Assembly (NCBI GenBank): GCA_037176885.1
Contig: JAWWNJ010000008.1
Span: 2,728,001 to 2,792,000 of the forward strand
Direction of reading: 5' to 3'
From: Favolaschia claudopus
Taxonomy: Eukaryota; Basidiomycota; Agaricomycetes; Agaricales; Mycenaceae
DNA: 64,000 nt
The translations under genes were made by a program, and so were the position numbers. A model generated the notes under the pieces. It was not told where the DNA came from and searched no databases. It saw only the letters and a program-made list of their open reading frames with translations. Of the stretch, positions 1 through 12,594 are shown in pieces. Each line of letters starts with the position of its first letter. Position 1 is the stretch's first letter.

Positions 1-3000
1 GGAGTGATTTTTCCCCGGATTGTTTATAACTCTGTCGACACGAAGGTTCCAAATAAGATGCCAGGAGGTAGAGATCAAAATTGCGAACAATCTTGCTTTG
101 TAGGGCAAAAGCTTACCGGTGTCAGTTTTGAACCGAACCAAATTACATCCGAGAAGTAATCCCCAGTTTAATTGAGGCCAACTCGAGTCTGAATATCTTA
201 ATGTCCATAGCTGTTCGGCAAGATTCCAGATTAAACCTTGTTCAGGCAGATTGCATTCCAAGGCGATGTGTTCAAGAGATTCAGTTACTTTACAGTGATC
301 GCAAATACCCATGGGATGTGCACTGTGTAAGTGGAACCAGAAATCACCTACTCTGAATGTTTCATGGATACATTTCCAAAGGAATTCTCGAGAGAGACGG
401 CGGAGTGTAGATGAGCGAATTGATTTCCAGATCATTTCGTCGGAAGGGGTATAGTCTGAAATTTCCTCGACAGCACACCTGATTCGGTCTAGATTTATAA
501 AAGTTGTTGTTCGATGTGATTTCAGATGTAACTTTCGGATGACTCGTGTAAAGAAGCGTTGAGAGCCGTGTTGAAGTTGAATTCCGGGGTTCGTGAACAT
601 CACATCTGTTTGCATGTCGACCTCCACACTTTCAGATACCAGATTGAGGGTCGTTGGAGTAGGCAACATTGAGACTTTCTTGAATTTAACACGGCCCGTT
701 CTTTCATTCAAAGCTGCAAATACTGCCTTGATCAGCCCGAAGTTAATGTTGCACATATCATTTTCGAAATGACCTCTGTCTTTGATAAAAACTCGAGACA
801 AGTAGTCGGATAACGAGCAGACGAGGAGGGGGACTGACTTTGGGATCGTTTGCAATTTGTGGAGAAGACCTCCGAGTAACCCTGATGAATAAGAAAGAGG
901 AATATCGGTATCGCCCAAGGAAAGCATCAAAACCTCATGTCTAGGATCAGACTCGGCTTCGTTGTGAATATCGACGTGGAGTTCCACTGAAGGTTTATAT
1001 TCGCCGGCATGTTGGATTCGGCAGTGAAGGAATAAAATAATTTGCTTGCTGGAAGGATTGGAGGGAATGCTTCTCCTGGCACATAGAGTGTTCAGCCCTT
1101 CTTCTTCAGCAAAAATTCGGAAGCCATAATTCACATCATGGAGAGTAAAATCTGGGTCAAAAATCAATTCTTGGTCAACTGCCAATGGCTGATCATTTAG
1201 TTCCTGTTCGGCATCGGAGAGCTTGAGTTCTGGCCCAAGATCCACATTAGACACTCTAGGATCCCACTTGGGACTGACGCTATTGAGCAATAATTTCGCG
1301 GTATCGATACAGGATCCTGGGTCGGTGCAACCGAGTTCCATCCGATCTCGATGGCATGGGGGACAGCCACAGTTCTTTCGGCCAAACCCGGAAGGGTTGA
1401 TCTGATGTGGTTTTCGAGGCACAGTCGTCTTTCGTTCGGCAATCTCAATCAAGTTCTCGAGTGTCCGTACATTGTGGTTCAATCGAAGGCAGTTCGCAGC
1501 ATCCCTCCTGCAAGCCGATTTGAATAAATCGGGGTTCACAACTGGATGTTTCCAAATAGGCATTTGTAGTCGGATTTGGGGTGATATAGAGAGTGCTGTG
1601 AAGCGTAGGTTATATTTTTCCGCTGCACTAATCATCCGTTTGAGTTGCTCAGGGAGCTTGGTTTTCGCAGAAATAGGAATGTGAATATTCTGGAGGAATA
1701 TGTTCGTAATCTGGCCTGTACGAAAGTTGAGATAGCTCTTTTCAGCATAATTCCGAATCAAAAAATCAACCAAATTGCACCACTTTGGTCGGCATGGCCT
1801 TTGTAGCAGATACGTTTGAAGATTCAACAGGTCTATGGCTTCATTCCGTGATGGAATATCTAACACTTGCTTACCGCCGTCCAACACGCTTCTGACCATT
1901 GTTTCATGGCCAACTCGGGCTCTTTTACCGTCCCACAGGAATTCACGTTCCAAGCTCATCAATAGCGACTCAATTTCTTTCGGCATTCCTTGCACCCGGG
2001 CTAAGTATTGTGTTCTGCCGCCGACGATCATGTTAATAATATGCCGCCTCCCTTCCAAACTGGGTTGGGTGATGTTCCAGCGTCGTAGGTCACATTTAAT
2101 TTTTTCTACAACGGAAGGCCACGGGGTAATGTAAGGCACTTCGTTTCCAATCCATGCACCAAGCATGCGACAGGTATCTCCATCTGTGACGATCCGAATC
2201 TGGTCAGCAATGGACCCAATCTTCGAGGTTTTGTTTATTCTCCTATCATGTACAACCTCGGCTCGATACCTCGGTCTACCAAAGGGAAGGATTACAGTCT
2301 TGAGATGATTAAATTTAGCTGTTGAAGCGGCGCACCACAGGTCCAGTAATTTCCACAAGTCTTCTGGGGAGTCGGACGAGGACAAATATATTGTCGTGTC
2401 ATCTGCGAACAAGGAAATAATGAGAGGTTCATCTGATCCAGGGATTGAAACTCCTTTCAAATTTGATTGACGAATCAAGCACGCCAGGGGCTCGATTGCC
2501 AGATTGAATAATAAACAAGAGAGTGGGTCTCCTTGGCGAACACCGCGGACTACAAGGTACGGGTCGCTCAGCATTCCATTAACCATGACCACTGTTTCAG
2601 CGTTACTATACAGACTTTGAATCAGATTGCAAAATCGAGGTGGGAATCGGAAGTGTTTCAAAACTCTCAATAAATATGAATGGCTTATTCTGTCGTAGGC
2701 TTTCTCCTGATCGAGACCAATAATTGCCCCGTCTACTTCGGCTGCCTCTGCGTAGTTCAACAAGAACTTGGAAAGTTTAACCTGATCCTCAATTTTCCGG
2801 CCCTTCATAAATCCAGCTTGATCAGGATGTACTATAGATGGAGCAACATCCATGAGTCGTAGTGAGTGAGCCTTCGTCATCAACTTATAATCAGTATTCA
2901 AGAGCGTGATTGGACGATAGTTTTCAATCAAACTCTTGTCGCCCTTCTTGTAGAATGGGCACATCCACCCCGAATTGAATTTAGTTCCTTCCACTATTCC

Positions 3001-4978
3001 GTGGGTCTCAATGTCGGTATATAATGACGCCAGAAAGCCTAGTATATTGAACAATTTCTTATTCGATTGAAAGTAAAGGAGGTCAAGATGCCTGAAAAAT
3101 TCATACGGGATTCCATCGAGTCCAGGGGCTTTACTATTTTTCGACAGCTTTAGAGCTTGGCGGATTTCATCTTCAGAAAGTGCTCTATCCAATTGATCAT
3201 ACTCGCGCGAGTTCAAGTGAATTTCACACTGCTCGAGAACAATTTCGGTAGCCAACATTCTACTGTATTCATCGGGAAGATCCCGGGTTTGGATACTGTC
3301 ATGGTATCTCCCCGCCATGTTCGCCATTTTCTGCGGTCTAGTTTCGAATCGCAGTGGGCCAGAACTGTGTTCTGACGCATCCAGTTTAAATTCATGGATC
3401 GAGTCTCTCAAGGTATATCCCTTCGCCGAGTCTGTCCAAAATTTCGTTCTCAAAGTTTCACCTTCGACATCATAGCGGGCCTCGGAAATGCCCTTTTTGC
3501 GATCTGCTTCTTCGCGGATGCAGGAATCGATTTTCTCTTCAATAACTCTAATAGCAAGAAAACGATCATCCAAAGACATATCGTTGTCATGTATCACCAT
3601 GCGGAGTTTTACCTCCCAAGTTCTTACTTCTTTAATATGCTCATTCAAGTATCGGGAGCAGTGTTTTCCGAACGCTGACACGTCAGATTTGTATTTGCAC
3701 CAGATCGTTTGTTCGTTGAAATCCGGCTTCCGGCCACAATCCTGCACTCTCAGGTAATCCTCGGCCAATTGTTGATTCAACGCATGGACGCGCCTCATAA
3801 ATTTTGGAGTTTTTAATAGATACAGAGGCATACTCCATCGTCCAGGCCCAGATTTCTCGCTGACTCGAGACACAATTTCAACGGAGACTAATCGGTGGTC
3901 GGACGCAACTGCACAGTGTTGAATAGTCCAGTTTCTATATTCATCAAAATGGGCGCTCGGTACGTAGACCCTGTCGATCCGTGAGTAGGAAATATGAGGA
4001 GCACCGGATGCATCAGTCCGAAGTTGTTTGCAAGTATAATCTCAGGTGTCCGGAAAAGTTAAACGCCATCCATCTTGAAATTGGAATAGCGACATTAGGC
4101 GAGCAAAGCTTGACGGTACGGGGTCGGATGCCCCCGACGAACGATCAATTTGATCTTCGGTAAAGTTCCAATCCCCAATGCCTTCAGTGGGAAGCGGCAG
4201 GTGTGGGTCGTGATACCATAAGTCCCAGAGTTCGTCCCACAATTTGTTTCGTTCGGCCGGCGAGTTTGGCGCGTAGATATTAAGGATATTTCGAGAGCTA
4301 CCTTGATGCCATGGGATGACAATCATGAAGGCACGCCCTGGAACAAGTACATACTCGTGTACATTCTCCGTGTCAACAAATTTCTTATTGAGAATAAATG
4401 ACACACCAGCGGTTGACGTTGGTTTCGAGGGATGAGAGGAGTTGAATATTTTAAACCAGCGTTGGAATATATTGTTGAATTGGCTGACGCCGATATCGTC
4501 GAGATGTGTTTCTTGGAGCCCGAGGACCCCAATACCGTTGTCGTCAATGGTTTTCTTGACATAGTTGAATTTGTGATCGGCTCTGTGCATGGATTTATTA
4601 GTATCACGGCCATTCAAGTTGAGCGATGAGATATTCAAATTCGATCTCGTAGACTTGTTAGATGAAGGCGGTTTCGGGGGTTTGTTTGCTCTTCGTATAT
4701 TTCGGTTTATTTCTTCCCAGTTTTCTGCGTTGTCCGTAAAGATTTGTTGATTGAAATGCGCTTGAGTTTGATCTCGTTGTAAATCGTTCGCGTCTGTATT
4801 AGCGAAAAGTGTGTCGGCATTTAGACTTTGAGTCGAATTGGTGTCGGTATTGCGGGAGCTTGATAGTCCCTCTCCATTTACCCGCGAAACATCTGATATG
4901 TTGTTGGACTGAAATCCTAAGTTCTGATCCGTCGCAGTTACCGGAGGCAGCCACGGCGAATCATCATCTAAAATTACG
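1..4978 (-). mobile_element. LINE (non-LTR) retrotransposon, 3' part off the left edge
   Basis: The minus strand carries an apurinic-type endonuclease followed by a reverse transcriptase and a C-terminal Cys/His motif, the order of a non-LTR retrotransposon. No LTRs are present. The 3' end and poly(A) lie outside the window. The 5' boundary is placed at about 4970-4985, where LINE-frame coding stops making sense and the neighbouring carboxypeptidase frame begins, so the copy is probably 5'-truncated, as is usual for LINEs. The fungal clade (Tad-like or L1/Tx1-like) cannot be assigned by eye. It lies head-to-head against the carboxypeptidase gene. Confidence 0.9.
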
Positions 4979-4998
4979 GTCGCATCGGTTTTCTCTCA
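1..4998 (-). pseudogene. LINE ORF2: endonuclease + reverse transcriptase, one internal stop
   Basis: One frame can be followed from about 4998 to base 1. The endonuclease (about 4640-4045) shows LQETHLDD, NIYAPNSP and GDWNFTEDQIDRSSG. A TGA at 4042-4044 interrupts the frame. The same frame then continues with the end of the endonuclease fold (SRIDRVYVPSAHF) and the RT: LKLSKNSKAPGLDGIPYEFF near 3130, QEKAYDRISH near 2700, GVRQGDPLSCLLFN near 2530, and the catalytic FADDTTIYL at about 2409-2385. A Cys/His motif (CDHCKV..LEHIALEC) lies near 280. No second stop was noticed. The TGA is what a C-to-T change at a CGA Arg codon would give. The upstream part (about 4998-4640) is Asn/Asp-rich and lacks a clear ATG. 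The copy is therefore unlikely to be autonomous. Confidence 0.85.
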
Positions 4999-6993
4999 CT
5001 GGCCCTCATTCTCACCTCTCTCACCTTGATCTCGGGAATTTCCTGGCAACCGCAGACACGCAAGAGCTCATTCTTCTACAATGTTACAAAGATTCAAGGG
5101 ATCTGCACTGACGAGGCTCACAGCCCGGTATCGCATGCCGGGCACATCGGTCTCGAGGGTGACACCAGTAACTCGCCAAAAAGGTCGTTTTTCTGGTCGG
5201 TGCTGGACTTCTGGCGGCCGGTCTCGTCGTCATTTGCATTGCTTTAGGTACTTTGAAGCTGAAAATGACCCTGAAACGGCGCCCGTAATGTCAGTGCCTC
5301 TCATCTGGGGTTGATTCTGCAGCTTTTACCGCTCTCTTATTTCGTAGTCTCACAATCGGCGGCGGCCCAGGCACAAGCGCCATGATGAACGCCTTATGGG
5401 GACAGTCTCCCTGCCTCGCCACGGAGAACGGGCTCATATTCAATTCACATCGGTGGACTGAGCGACACAATCTCATCGCTCTTGACCACGTACGTACGTT
5501 CATAGATTATACCTCGTGGCACTTTTCATGGACAATTCATTTCGTCTACAAAGCCGATCGGTGCCGGTTGGTCGTACGGCTCGACTGTGAATAACAGTGG
5601 ATCTGCCGCTGAAGACGTATACGACTTCTTACAGAAATTCTTTGTGTTGTTTCCTCATCTCGCCGGGTATGCCTCGACGTTCCTCATTCTTCACGGAGAG
5701 GTTTGGCTGATACGGAGGTAGGAATAAATTCGTCGTATCCGGTGGATCGTACGGCGGTGTCTACGTTCCAAACATCGCAACCGTCATCCACGAGCAAAAC
5801 ATCGCTCTCGCAACTACTCCCAGCCGTTCCCACAACAATGTGCACATCAACCTCGATGCGCTGATCCTCAGCAATCCCGCCACCGTCAGTTCATTTCCTT
5901 TGCTCATAATTCATACGGAATCAAATAACCTCGCGATTCGAAGAACCCAATGGCACATTGGACCTGGCTCCTCCACTACCGCTGCGTCGAACACAAACTT
6001 TACAACTCCACCGACTGTACACGCCTTTACGTGAAACTGCCCTCCTGCCAAGAAAGCCTCGACATGGCATTCACCGTCCCCACCCGAGAAAACCGCGTCG
6101 CTGCGTTGGAGCTTTGTTCCCAATTGAATATGGGTGATATGCAGGGGGTTAATACAGAGGATATCCGAGAGACGGTACGTTCTCTGGATTTCTTGTTTTG
6201 ACGCCGTGGAATCGCGACGTTGGAAGAATGAACGCTTGCTGAACTCTCACGCAGTGCATCGACCCCGAATCTCCGGAAGGCTGTCATCCCGAATTTAGCT
6301 GGGTCAAGAAGATTTTCGACCACCCGCTGATGCGAGAAATATTGGGACTTTCAATGCCGGATTTGAATTTCACTTCCTTGAATATGGAGGTGAATGCGGA
6401 ATTTGGTGCCGAAGGGGATCTGTGAGTCCTTGAGCTCGAAAAGCGTCTTCACTGATCCACAAATATTTTTAAAAACAGAGCTCGTCCTCATCATCTACTG
6501 TATCCCCCTCTGATTTCAGCTGGCATACGACTTCTTCGTGAGTGAAGACTTCTTCGTGTCCCTTTATATACTTATTCTCACCTCACATCCCAAGACTACG
6601 TTGGCGCGCAAGACGCTAACTGCGCCTGGCCGGGTGTCCTCTCGTTCGTACGTCTCGCTCACCTTCTATCTCCTTGCCTCTTCATCACTCCCTGCCCTGC
6701 TCAGTTAAAACTTCTCAACACACCCTTCCAATCCGACTTCCTCGCCGCGCCGGACGTCCCCTGGCCAACAAAAGACGTGGCCACTGTGCGAACGGCGGGG
6801 AACTGCAATGGCAGCTGTGCCGGAAGTATGGCGTACATCCTGGTTGAAGCGGCGGGTCATTTTGTGAGTCTTTTACTATTGATATGATTTGTTTTTTCTG
6901 ATCGCGGTAATGCTGGAGCAGACCGTGAAGGATCAACCTGCGCTAGCGAAGACAATTGTGGAACATTGGGTAGCGAATGAACCGTTCTTCTGA
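4972..6993 (+). CDS. Serine carboxypeptidase (peptidase family S10), start codon missing
   Basis: Secreted or vacuolar exopeptidase that removes C-terminal residues. About ten exons can be joined. The hydrophobic N-terminus (GFLSLALILTSLTLISG) resembles a signal peptide. Then come KRSFFW|YFEAENDPE across a 52-bp intron (5196-5247), PVI|LTIGGGPGTS (the S10 oxyanion/substrate motif, across 5290-5347), LDH|PIGAGWSYGS, the nucleophile motif GGSYGGVYVP near 5745 (usual form GESYGG), the acid region YVGAQDANCAWPG near 6600 and the histidine region EAAGHF near 6860. It ends WVANEPFF and TGA at 6991-6993. All three catalytic residues are present. No ATG precedes the signal-peptide-like segment: the frame is closed by TAA at 4969-4971, inside or at the edge of the LINE. 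The start was probably lost or displaced by that insertion. Confidence 0.85.
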
Positions 6994-7265
6994 AGCAATT
7001 TGCGCTTCGATATCTTTCATAATCTTGAAATTTATTGACTAGTGATGTTTGGCCCCATGCATCTGCCACCGTACACAACTGTGAATTTCTCTCTTTGTAC
7101 GCTATCAGGCTTTTGAGGCTGGTATCGCACATCGACGTCAACAGCGACACGGTCCCGTGGAGGTCACGTTGCCTCCTGCTCCCATTTTGGGACAAGGCAG
7201 TGCTCGGCACTACGTGGCCGACGGATCTTGTGACGCGAATGTGACACCCTTGACTCTCGACCATC
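6994..7265. other. Short intergenic spacer
   Basis: About 270 bp between two same-strand genes. It must hold the carboxypeptidase 3' UTR and the promoter of the RG-rich gene. No distinct motif was recognised. Confidence 0.5.
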
Positions 7266-8159
7266 ATGTCCGAAGCTTCAGCCAGTTCTTCTACACCCCC
7301 ATCGCGCGGTAGGGGGCGAGGAAAATCTCGCGGAGGCTTGGGAAAATACCTTCGTGCCAGAGGCAGAGGTCACGGACGCGGTCGTCCAGCGGAATTCGGC
7401 AAACGTCTTCTCTTGGAAGGCGAAGGTGGGCATGAGGAGGACGACGAGGAGGCAGCAGAACGTGCGGCGGAAATTTCTCAAAAATACTCTAGACGACATC
7501 TTGGGACAAATGCTGATAGATATGTTGAACCTGAGCCTGAACTCGATTCAGATGGTGCGTTATCTGTAGTCCGAATCGCGGATGTTTCATTGCGTGTTCA
7601 TTCGCCACAGGAGAGCCTATAGTCGAGCCAGAAGTAGATCTCACAGCCTTCCTTGAAAAACAGCGCATTTCGGATGACACATCTGGTCCCTCGATGCCGC
7701 GCAAAAGCGCCCCCGAAGACGAGGAAGACGATGTTGATCACAGTCTCTCACATATTTCCTCGGGTGCGAAGGCCACCGCATCGCGTAAAGGAAAGGTGGA
7801 GCAGATTCAATGGAACGACGACCTAGATCAGTTGGAGCGCGAAAAGGTCTCAGCAGAAGCAATCTGGGGTATTTGCCGTCTCGTACTTCCCTCATTGCTA
7901 AGCTCTAAAAGCATCGTAGATTTGAAATCCCGCTTTCGAGCGAAGTCGGAGAAACTGCGTAAACCCATAGGACTCCCTCGACGAGATCACGGTAAATGAC
8001 TAGTGCTTATATCTTTCTTTTCCCGCTGCTGGCTAACAATCGAATGAAGACCCAATACCTGTTGAGGCGCCGCCCCTTCCTCTCCCCGATGGTTCGCAGC
8101 CTCCGCCGAAAGATCCAAAAGAAGATATGGAGGATTTTTTGGACGATTTACTCGGCTAA
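7266..8159 (+). CDS. RG-rich conserved protein of unknown function
   Basis: Four exons join cleanly: 7266-7554, 7611-7868, 7920-7991 and 8050-8159, with introns of 51-58 bp. The product is about 240 residues. An Arg/Gly-rich N-terminus (RGRGRGKSRGGLGKYLRARG) is followed by an acidic stretch and a short conserved-looking block (NADRYVEPEPELD). The middle region has DLTAFLEKQRIS and DVDHSLSHISS, then a charged segment (NDDLDQLEREKVSAEAIW|DLKSRFRAKSEKLR) likely to be helical, and a Pro-rich tail ending MEDFLDDLLG. RG-rich ends often bind RNA or are arginine-methylated, but that is inference. The modular pattern looks conserved, yet I cannot name the family. No signal peptide or membrane segment. 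Confidence 0.8.
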
Positions 8160-8315
8160 CCGTGCTTGTAGGAGGTACTTGTAATATTTCTCTTAGAGCT
8201 GGTTTCTGACCCTCATTTCAGACTTGAATGCAATAATGTGACCCTGTTGTATTTTCTCCGCATATATATATACTACCCACAGCTGCCCAAAAAACAAATC
8301 CTACGCGTCCTGTAT

Positions 8316-11189
8316 TCAATTTTGCTTCAAGAACACCGCAGTGTACGCCGGAACCACAATGTAATCGATCGAACTTATTGTCACAGTCGTCTAATTCCAA
8401 CACATCAAATCAAGCACTAAACGAAATAATGGGGCGCGTACCTGCCACTTGGCGATCCCCGCCTCACCACCAAAATGTCTCACAAAGTACTTCCCAAACG
8501 GCATATTCGCTAGCGCAAACGTAATTGGCGTATCGGGATTCTTATTCACGATGACGACGCTGAGTTTCCCGTTTTCAGTGGCGGCGTAGACGCCTTGGGT
8601 GTCGGGGTTGGGCGTGGCGAGGTTGACTTGGGCGGAGTTTGCGCCGAAGTGGGTGCCAGACCTAAGAACGCGGTCAATCCACCAAACGAGAAAAAAAGAA
8701 AAGGAGAAAGAATAGAGACGTGACACTACGCACCCCCGATACAACCAATACGCCAACCCCACGGGCCCTAACTCGTCCGGCGTAGCCCAATATGTCGCAC
8801 TATCCAACTTCTCCCTCCCAAATATCCCTAACATATCCACCGTCAACAAGCCCCCAGTGATATCCGTATCGGCCGTCGAGCTGAACTCGCTTATCGAGAG
8901 CTTGGTGCCAGGGTAGTATATGTCGATGAGGGTGCGGAAACGCGGGATGAGGGAGATGATAGTTGGGTCCCATTGGTGGTTTTGTTGAGGTGGGACGCCG
9001 ACCCAGGATTCGTCGGTGTAGGTGGTGTCCCAGAGAGAGCGACTCATGCGGAGTCTCAGAGCCTGTGTGGCAGGGTCGGTGGCACTGACGTCGGCTTGGT
9101 AATAGTAGTGGATGTCGAGGTAGTCGAGGAGGCGCTTGCCGTAGGTTTTCTCTGCTGCGGCCATCTTCATCAAGAACCACGGGAGGAAGTCCATGTTGTC
9201 GTGGGCTGCGTTGTCGTCGAAGCCAACCACACTCGTCCAGTCTGTCATTTAGTTGAATACCCAATAAAATTGACGAAGGGAAAGAAAGACGTACAGAACC
9301 ACCAAGCACAAGTTGACGGTGCGGCGACATTGACACCGGGAATCGCTTCCTTCGCCGCGATCGAGAAGTTCAACACACGAGAAAGCTCCTCGTCGTAGTC
9401 AATAGGTCTGCACGAGATCAACGTCAATATCTCCAACCCACCAAAAAAAGACACGAAATGCGAAGAAAGGAAATAGCAGAGCGAGAGGGAAGCACTCACT
9501 CGGGATGCATATCCTGATGCGTACTACTGGCGATCTCGATCTCATTATCGATCGCCACCAACGTAGGTTTATTCGCAAGCCCCTTGAGCCATGCTTTCGC
9601 CATCGTGGTGTTCCATGAGGTGTAGACACGACTTTGGTTGGGGGTGGAGGTGACGTAGGAGCCATTGGGGAACTGACCATTGCCGGCGTCGGGGAGGAAG
9701 GGGTCTGTCGAGGCTTGACCTGGAAAGGGAAAAAGAATCAAAGCGAGGAGAGTCGAGGGTGGAAAGCGTTGCTTACCTGGGTATTGAGAGACCGGAAACG
9801 AGTACGAGGTAGAGTCTTTCGAAACCCAATCAAGACTAATCCACAATGAATAAGAATAATGCACCTCAATCTGCACTGGAAACCACTTACGCAGGCACCG
9901 TCAGAAGCGAACCCGACCCCGCCCCATGCACCCACCCAATCCAATCATCCGCACTCGGTGGATCCGCCACCCGATTCTCGAAATACCAATCCGCGCCCGC
10001 ATTCGTGAATTGTCCGTTAGGGTTATAAGCGGTGACGGCGTTCCCGCCCCAGCGCGACATGGTAACGCCGAGGTCTTGGATGTAGGACGCACTGGTGGGG
10101 AAGTTGACGCCGTAGATGGAGGGGGAGATAGGGTAGTTTTTTGTTTGGACAAAGCTGGAAAAGTGAGTTATGTGAGCATGCATTGTATGCGGGTGCAGAT
10201 GTTGGCAAGGAAGAGATTACCTGGCATATTGCACTGCGGGGAGGGAGAAGTTGAACGTAGGGTTTCCACCATTGTCGACACCGGTATTGATTAGAAGGGT
10301 GCCCTGAGCGAAATTTTGAGCTAGGGTAAGGTACGTGACGCTCTTGGACGGGGTCCCGACGGGGACATATGTTGTGCTGTTCACGATTTTGACGGCCTGA
10401 GGGAACAATTTTCTTCAACATTTCGATAAGCAGACAGGCTGATGAGTTAACTACCTTCCCATTGAGAGATACCGTGAGATCGGAGAAGTCAACCGCCCCT
10501 TGAGTAGTGACAGCAATTGTGTTGGCCGCCAGAGGCTCAGCGGAGACAAAGAGTGGGGTGATCACAATTGACTCAACGACAACGATATTATCGATGTGGT
10601 AAATAGCCCCGTTGGCGCCGCCCTGGAAGCTGATGCGATCCCATGTTCCGTTTCCCTGTTAATTCAACATCAGTCTCGCATTCTGATGTACGGCAAGAAC
10701 CACTATATAGTCAGCAACGCACCAACGCCGCTCCGCTTCCGGGTAAGTTGCGGAAATCAATCAAGAGGGAAGTAAACGCGTCCGATGTGATACTTGTGCT
10801 CAGCGCGGAGAGTAGAATATTGGGGGAAGTAGTTCCATCGACCGAGGAGGATACAGTGATTGTGAGATCCGGTTGAGCTCCCTGTGCGAGGGGCCGAATT
10901 AGCGGAAGGTCTTGAAAAAGAACTCGACGCGACATACCGCAATGTCAAATCGAAGTCCTTGATAATCGGGAAATGTGCCCTCGAGTTTCACAGATAGTGC
11001 TGACCATGCCTGGGAATTCACGCTGATACTGCTCGTTCCTTCGAACAGGTCAGTCGCAGCGAAATCAATGTCGCTGCTCCAGCTCCAGTTTTCCCAGCCA
11101 GCCGCAAGCGCCGAATCCGTGTAGACAGTGATGTCGTCTGCAAGCGCAGAGACCGCCAGAAGCGCCAGTTGCAAGAATACAGACCGCAT
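8316..11189 (-). CDS. Secreted glycoside hydrolase family 44 endoglucanase/xyloglucanase-like
   Basis: Starts at ATG 11189 with a signal peptide (MRSVFLQLALLAVSALA). The N-terminal half up to about 10450 is a beta-sandwich-like region (WENWSWSSDIDF, QGLRFDIA) of the kind that precedes the catalytic domain in fungal members. The (beta/alpha)8 domain begins with SPSIYGVNFPTSASYIQ and MSRWGGNAVTAYNPNG (about 10130-10020), a GH44 hallmark. The probable acid/base Glu is in VAIDNEIEIASS (about 9550) and the probable nucleophile in LSISEFSST (about 8890). The last exon (8316-8390) follows a 51-bp intron and completes a C-terminal beta-sandwich (TTVTISSIDYIVVPAY). Expected to cleave beta-1,4-glucan or xyloglucan outside the cell. 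Multiple introns, e.g. at 8391-8441. Divergent from the PEBP-like gene. Confidence 0.85.
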
Positions 11190-11862
11190 CGCGTCAACGA
11201 CAAGGGTGAATTGAAAGCGTTGTCCAGCTCATTAATGTAGCTAGGCCGCGGCTAAAATGCGGATTATCTGCTGACCTGCATCCGAATTTCATCCTGGTAT
11301 AAAAGGATCGACTTCGGTAAAGCGAAAGAGAAGTTCTGTGATGCTTTCCGCATGACTGAGCTATCGCAGTGGTGCGCATGCGCAGTGCGGAACCGATGTT
11401 CCCTGCATCCGGTCAACGCAGGTCCGCAGCGGACCTGATTCATTCAGACAGTGCCAGCTGTTGACAGCTGATAAACGCAGCCAGAATATTTTTGACAGGT
11501 GAGACGGGTAACCTTCGGGAGTACCTCAATTGAAGTAGAGCAGAAGTTGAACAACACGAACGTCAAGGTGCGATACGGCCGCCGGTGCTGATTTAGAATT
11601 GAGTTGACAGTTGCCGCCATAGAGGGTCGGTATATGTACAGAGAAGCGTCATTTGCTCAGTGAAACCTGGGAATGAAGGGAACGGGAGTCAATCGAGGGA
11701 AACCAGCGGTCGACATGGGAGTCGGAAGCAAGCCGCTGCAAGCGGCGTGTTTGACGCTGTTAGCCCCCAACTGAGACCACGTGATGTTGATGGCGGCGTT
11801 TCCCGGACCGCTCGCACCGAGTTTTGCCGGTGGAGTGACGTCTCTCTTTCTCCGCGACGACG
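11190..11862. promoter_or_regulatory. Divergent intergenic region between GH44 and PEBP-like genes
   Basis: This 673-bp gap lies between two start codons pointing away from each other, so it should hold both promoters. A TATA-like tataaaagg occurs near 11298, about 110 bp upstream of the GH44 ATG on the plus-strand reading. No further element can be supported. Confidence 0.4.
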
Positions 11863-12594
11863 ATGCCGCTCATCGAGCCCTTCAGCAACACCACCTCTGC
11901 TCTCAAAAAGGCGGGCCTAGTACCCGAAATTTTAGGCGACTTCAACGCCAGCGCTCTGCTCACCATAATCCTCCCCTCTGGATCCGTTTCTCTCGGCGCA
12001 GAGGTCCCCATTTCAGAGACGGTCGCGCCACCAGGTATCGCCATCGCAGCCGTGCCAAAAGACGAAGACATTAGTGCGGACGGGCTGCTGAAGAATGAGG
12101 CGAATCAGGCTAGGTACACGGTTGCGATGTTCGATCCGGATGCACCAAGCGCGGCGAATCCGACGAGCAGGCAATTTCGCCACTGGGTGGTGAGTTTGAT
12201 CTTTATTGGTCTTGTTATCTTGAAAATAACGATTATCTTTCATATAGATCACTGGGTTGACCGCAAACGAAGACCCCGCTGCGCCTGCGCTGCAAACCAC
12301 ACAGGCTGCGAACGAGTATCGACCGCCTGGTCCACCGAAAGGGAGTGGACTCCATCGGTACAGTGAGTATCGTATCATTACTTCGCTTCCATTCTCAAGG
12401 ATCAGCTTTTCTATCAATTACTGCAGCTTTTGCTCTCTTCCGCGAACCGCCCAACTTCTTCCTCCCGCAAGGATGCTCTGAACTCGACCCCCAGCATAGA
12501 AGCTCGTCGACGATGGGATGCGGTGAAATTCGGTCAACAGAATGGACTCGAATTAGTCGGGGCTGCCTTCTATCTCGTCAGGAGCGAAGAGTAG
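11863..12594 (+). CDS. Phosphatidylethanolamine-binding protein (PEBP/YbhB-like), apparent frameshift
   Basis: Exons 11863-12189, 12248-12362 and 12427-12594. The sequence shows the PEBP signature MFDPDAPS and FRHWV at the end of exon 1, ITGL at the start of exon 2, then YRPPGPPKGSGLHRY and TFALFREPPNFF. These build the ligand pocket that binds anionic phospholipid headgroups. Relatives act in kinase regulation, as carboxypeptidase Y inhibitors or as mitochondrial ribosomal proteins. After NFFLPQ near 12470 the sensible C-terminus (EARRRWDAVKFGQQNG...FYLVRSEE, stop TAG 12592-12594) lies in another frame, so one extra base sits between about 12446 and 12472. The frame actually read continues differently to a stop near 12636. 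No intron can repair it, because there is no GT donor in the interval. It is either a real frameshift or a sequencing error. Confidence 0.8.

Noticed and set aside
1197..3757. Several 60-99-codon frames on both strands in the left part of the window
   Set aside because: Shadows of the LINE reverse-transcriptase frame, which is open through this region on the minus strand.
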